Shown here: piece by piece, positions 9,483 to 10,000 of the stretch | Numbering within the stretch: position 1 is the first letter of the stretch | Layout of the letters: every line of letters begins with the position of its first letter | Source: Thiobacillus sp. | Lineage (GTDB): Bacteria; Pseudomonadota; Gammaproteobacteria; Burkholderiales; Thiobacillaceae | NCBI GenBank assembly: GCA_020216925.1 | Contig: JAIWOL010000146.1 | Coordinates: 1-10,000, forward strand | Length of the DNA: 10,000 nt | Direction: 5' to 3' | Program-made: the position numbers and the translations under genes | Notes under the pieces: model-generated | What the model was told of the DNA's origin: nothing | What the model saw: the letters and a program-made list of their open reading frames with translations, nothing else | Databases searched by the model: none

Positions 9483-9561
9483 GGCAGTCCTCGTACAGCT
9501 GTTCCCGCTAGGCGGCTCTTGTCGTTCAAACAGCGTTGAAGCCAATATCGGCAGGCAAAGC

Positions 9562-9593
9562 AAAATAGAAAACGGCGGCCGTAGCCACCGTTT
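9562..9593 (-). terminator. Intrinsic-terminator-like hairpin in the argD leader
   Basis: On the minus strand a 10-bp stem (9584-9593 with 9570-9579, one G-U wobble) is closed by the tetraloop UACG with a C-G closing pair, the extra-stable cUNCGg type. It runs into TTTTCTATTTT (9572-9562). Stem, loop and U-rich tail give it the shape of a rho-independent terminator read leftward. Read rightward the wobble becomes a C-A mismatch and no T-tract follows. It lies 79 bp before the argD ATG. It could be an attenuator of the arg operon or end a transcript from further upstream. Confidence 0.6.
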
Positions 9594-9610
9594 CATGTTG
9601 CAGCGCTTTG

Positions 9611-9616
9611 ATTATA
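9611..9616 (-). promoter_or_regulatory. Candidate -10 box of the arg operon promoter
   Basis: A perfect TATAAT on the minus strand, 128 bp upstream of the argD start. No TTGACA-like -35 stands at 16-18 bp (the 17-bp position reads GCCTCA), so an activator or UP element may be needed, or the match may be chance. Transcription would start near 9604, only about 11 bases before the terminator-like hairpin. Confidence 0.4.
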
Positions 9617-9618
9617 GG

Positions 9619-9960
9619 CTGAAAAGCGCCCGCTGAGGCCATCCGTCCGCCATGAAGAACAGCGCCGGCATGGACAACATCACGTCTTGCGCGATGCCGG
9701 AGGGCCACCCGGCACACCGGCTCTTCCGCGCGTCCGTGGCCGGCTCCACACCGGGGATACAGCCATGCGCGTGGCGCAGCATGCTTGCTGGGCCAGGCAA
9801 CCTTGCCGCCAGCCGCGGCATGCCTGAACGCCGCCCGCTGCGCAAAAATACCGGATTCAGCGGGTTTTCACGATGCAACGCCGCTTGCCGGCGCGACCCG
9901 GCAAGCCTGCCCGTGTCGTCCAATAAGGGAAGACGCGCAAGCAGGCCCCATGCAGCCAGG
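9619..9960. other. About 340 bp without a convincing gene
   Basis: This GC-rich stretch lies between the arg promoter candidate and the right-edge promoter. Overlapping open frames exist on both strands: minus 9612-9923, minus 9526-9717, and a plus frame open from ATG 9652 to the window end. All are rich in Arg, Ala, Pro and Cys, resemble no family I know and lack good ribosome-binding sites. I see several short inverted repeats and one strong one (9883-9906). It may be intergenic, a decayed gene or a structured RNA. Confidence 0.4.
9883..9906. repeat. Perfect inverted repeat (GCTTGCCGG / CCGGCAAGC)
   Basis: A 9-bp perfect palindrome arm (9883-9891 with 9898-9906) surrounds a 6-base loop CGCGAC. 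No T-run follows on either strand. It shares the TGCCGG...CCGGCA core with the hairpin at 545-569, which could mean a dispersed REP-like family or simply GC-rich hairpins. It might also be part of an operator or a terminator for neighbouring transcription. Confidence 0.4.
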
Positions 9961-9968
9961 CGGCCGCG

Positions 9969-9977
9969 TGCTAGAAT
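9969..9977 (+). promoter_or_regulatory. Extended -10 element facing out of the right edge
   Basis: TGCTAGAAT is an extended -10 (TGn then TAGAAT, 5 of 6 to TATAAT) on the plus strand; no clear -35 is seen. Transcription would begin near 9984 and read into a gene beyond the window. In several betaproteobacteria rpsT (ribosomal protein S20) lies near the arg genes, so it is my guess for the downstream gene, from remembered gene order only. Confidence 0.45.
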
Positions 9978-10000
9978 CGGGCAAACTTTTCATTGCCACA

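Noticed and set aside
9483..9596. A 38-residue N-terminal extension of ArgD from an ATG at 9596 that looks like a signal peptide (hydrophobic ILLCLPILAS core).
   Set aside because: ArgD is cytosolic, the family starts near MTTHLMNTYA, and a proper GAGGA site precedes 9482. The extension is encoded by the terminator-like hairpin and leader.
9612..9923. A minus-strand 103-codon frame ending in the TATAAT box, possibly a real small gene with the following hairpin as terminator.
   Set aside because: Arg-rich, unrecognisable product without a good ribosome-binding site. Kept only as part of the unexplained region, since a decayed gene cannot be excluded.
9652..10000. A plus-strand frame open from ATG 9652 to the window edge.
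   Set aside because: The translation is Arg/Ala/Ser/Cys-rich with no family resemblance, it has no well-spaced ribosome-binding site, and it runs through the perfect palindrome and the extended -10 element.

Overview
The window is GC-rich, gene-dense DNA from a Gram-negative bacterium, most likely a betaproteobacterium. The main reason is the gene at 4964-5539. It reads as a member of BPH, the betaproteobacterial proteasome homologue derived from HslV. The oligoribonuclease / pterin dehydratase / rsgA neighbourhood, the argD-argF-argG cluster and two exported DsrE-like proteins also fit a Thiobacillus-like or related (possibly sulfur-oxidising) lineage. That genus-level guess is inference.

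Layout. (1) 38-535 (+): exported DsrE-fold protein, separated by a perfect GC hairpin from orn (584-1132, -), which is convergent to it. (2) 1246-3341 (+): a tightly packed run of small secreted cytochrome c, pterin-4a-carbinolamine dehydratase (phhB), the ribosome-assembly GTPase rsgA (GTG start) and a second exported DsrE-fold protein that shares a cysteine motif with the first. (3) 3431-9482 (-): nine same-strand genes. In transcription order they are argD, argF, a DUF2283 protein, argG, ppnP, bph, yajQ, a DJ-1/PfpI protein and a two-CBS-domain protein. Most gaps are 1-bp overlaps to 36 bp, so argD through the DJ-1 gene is probably one long operon. The CBS gene has its own candidate promoter. 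(4) 9483-10000: the arg leader, with a perfect TATAAT box and a terminator-like hairpin, then about 340 bp with no convincing gene. At the right edge an extended -10 element faces out of the window.

How the genes work together. ArgD, ArgF and ArgG cover ornithine to argininosuccinate in arginine synthesis. ArgB, ArgC and ArgH are not here. The same transcript appears to carry nucleoside salvage (PpnP), a self-compartmentalising protease without a visible ATPase partner (BPH), the YajQ protein and a DJ-1-like protein. Orn and RsgA serve RNA turnover and 30S maturation.

Most noteworthy are the BPH protease with an N-terminal Ser (not Thr) nucleophile, embedded in an arginine operon with no hslU. 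Also notable are the cytochrome with a possible Asn rather than Met sixth haem ligand, the paired periplasmic DsrE proteins, and the promoter-plus-hairpin arrangement in the arg leader. I see no mobile elements, CRISPR arrays, tRNA or rRNA genes.
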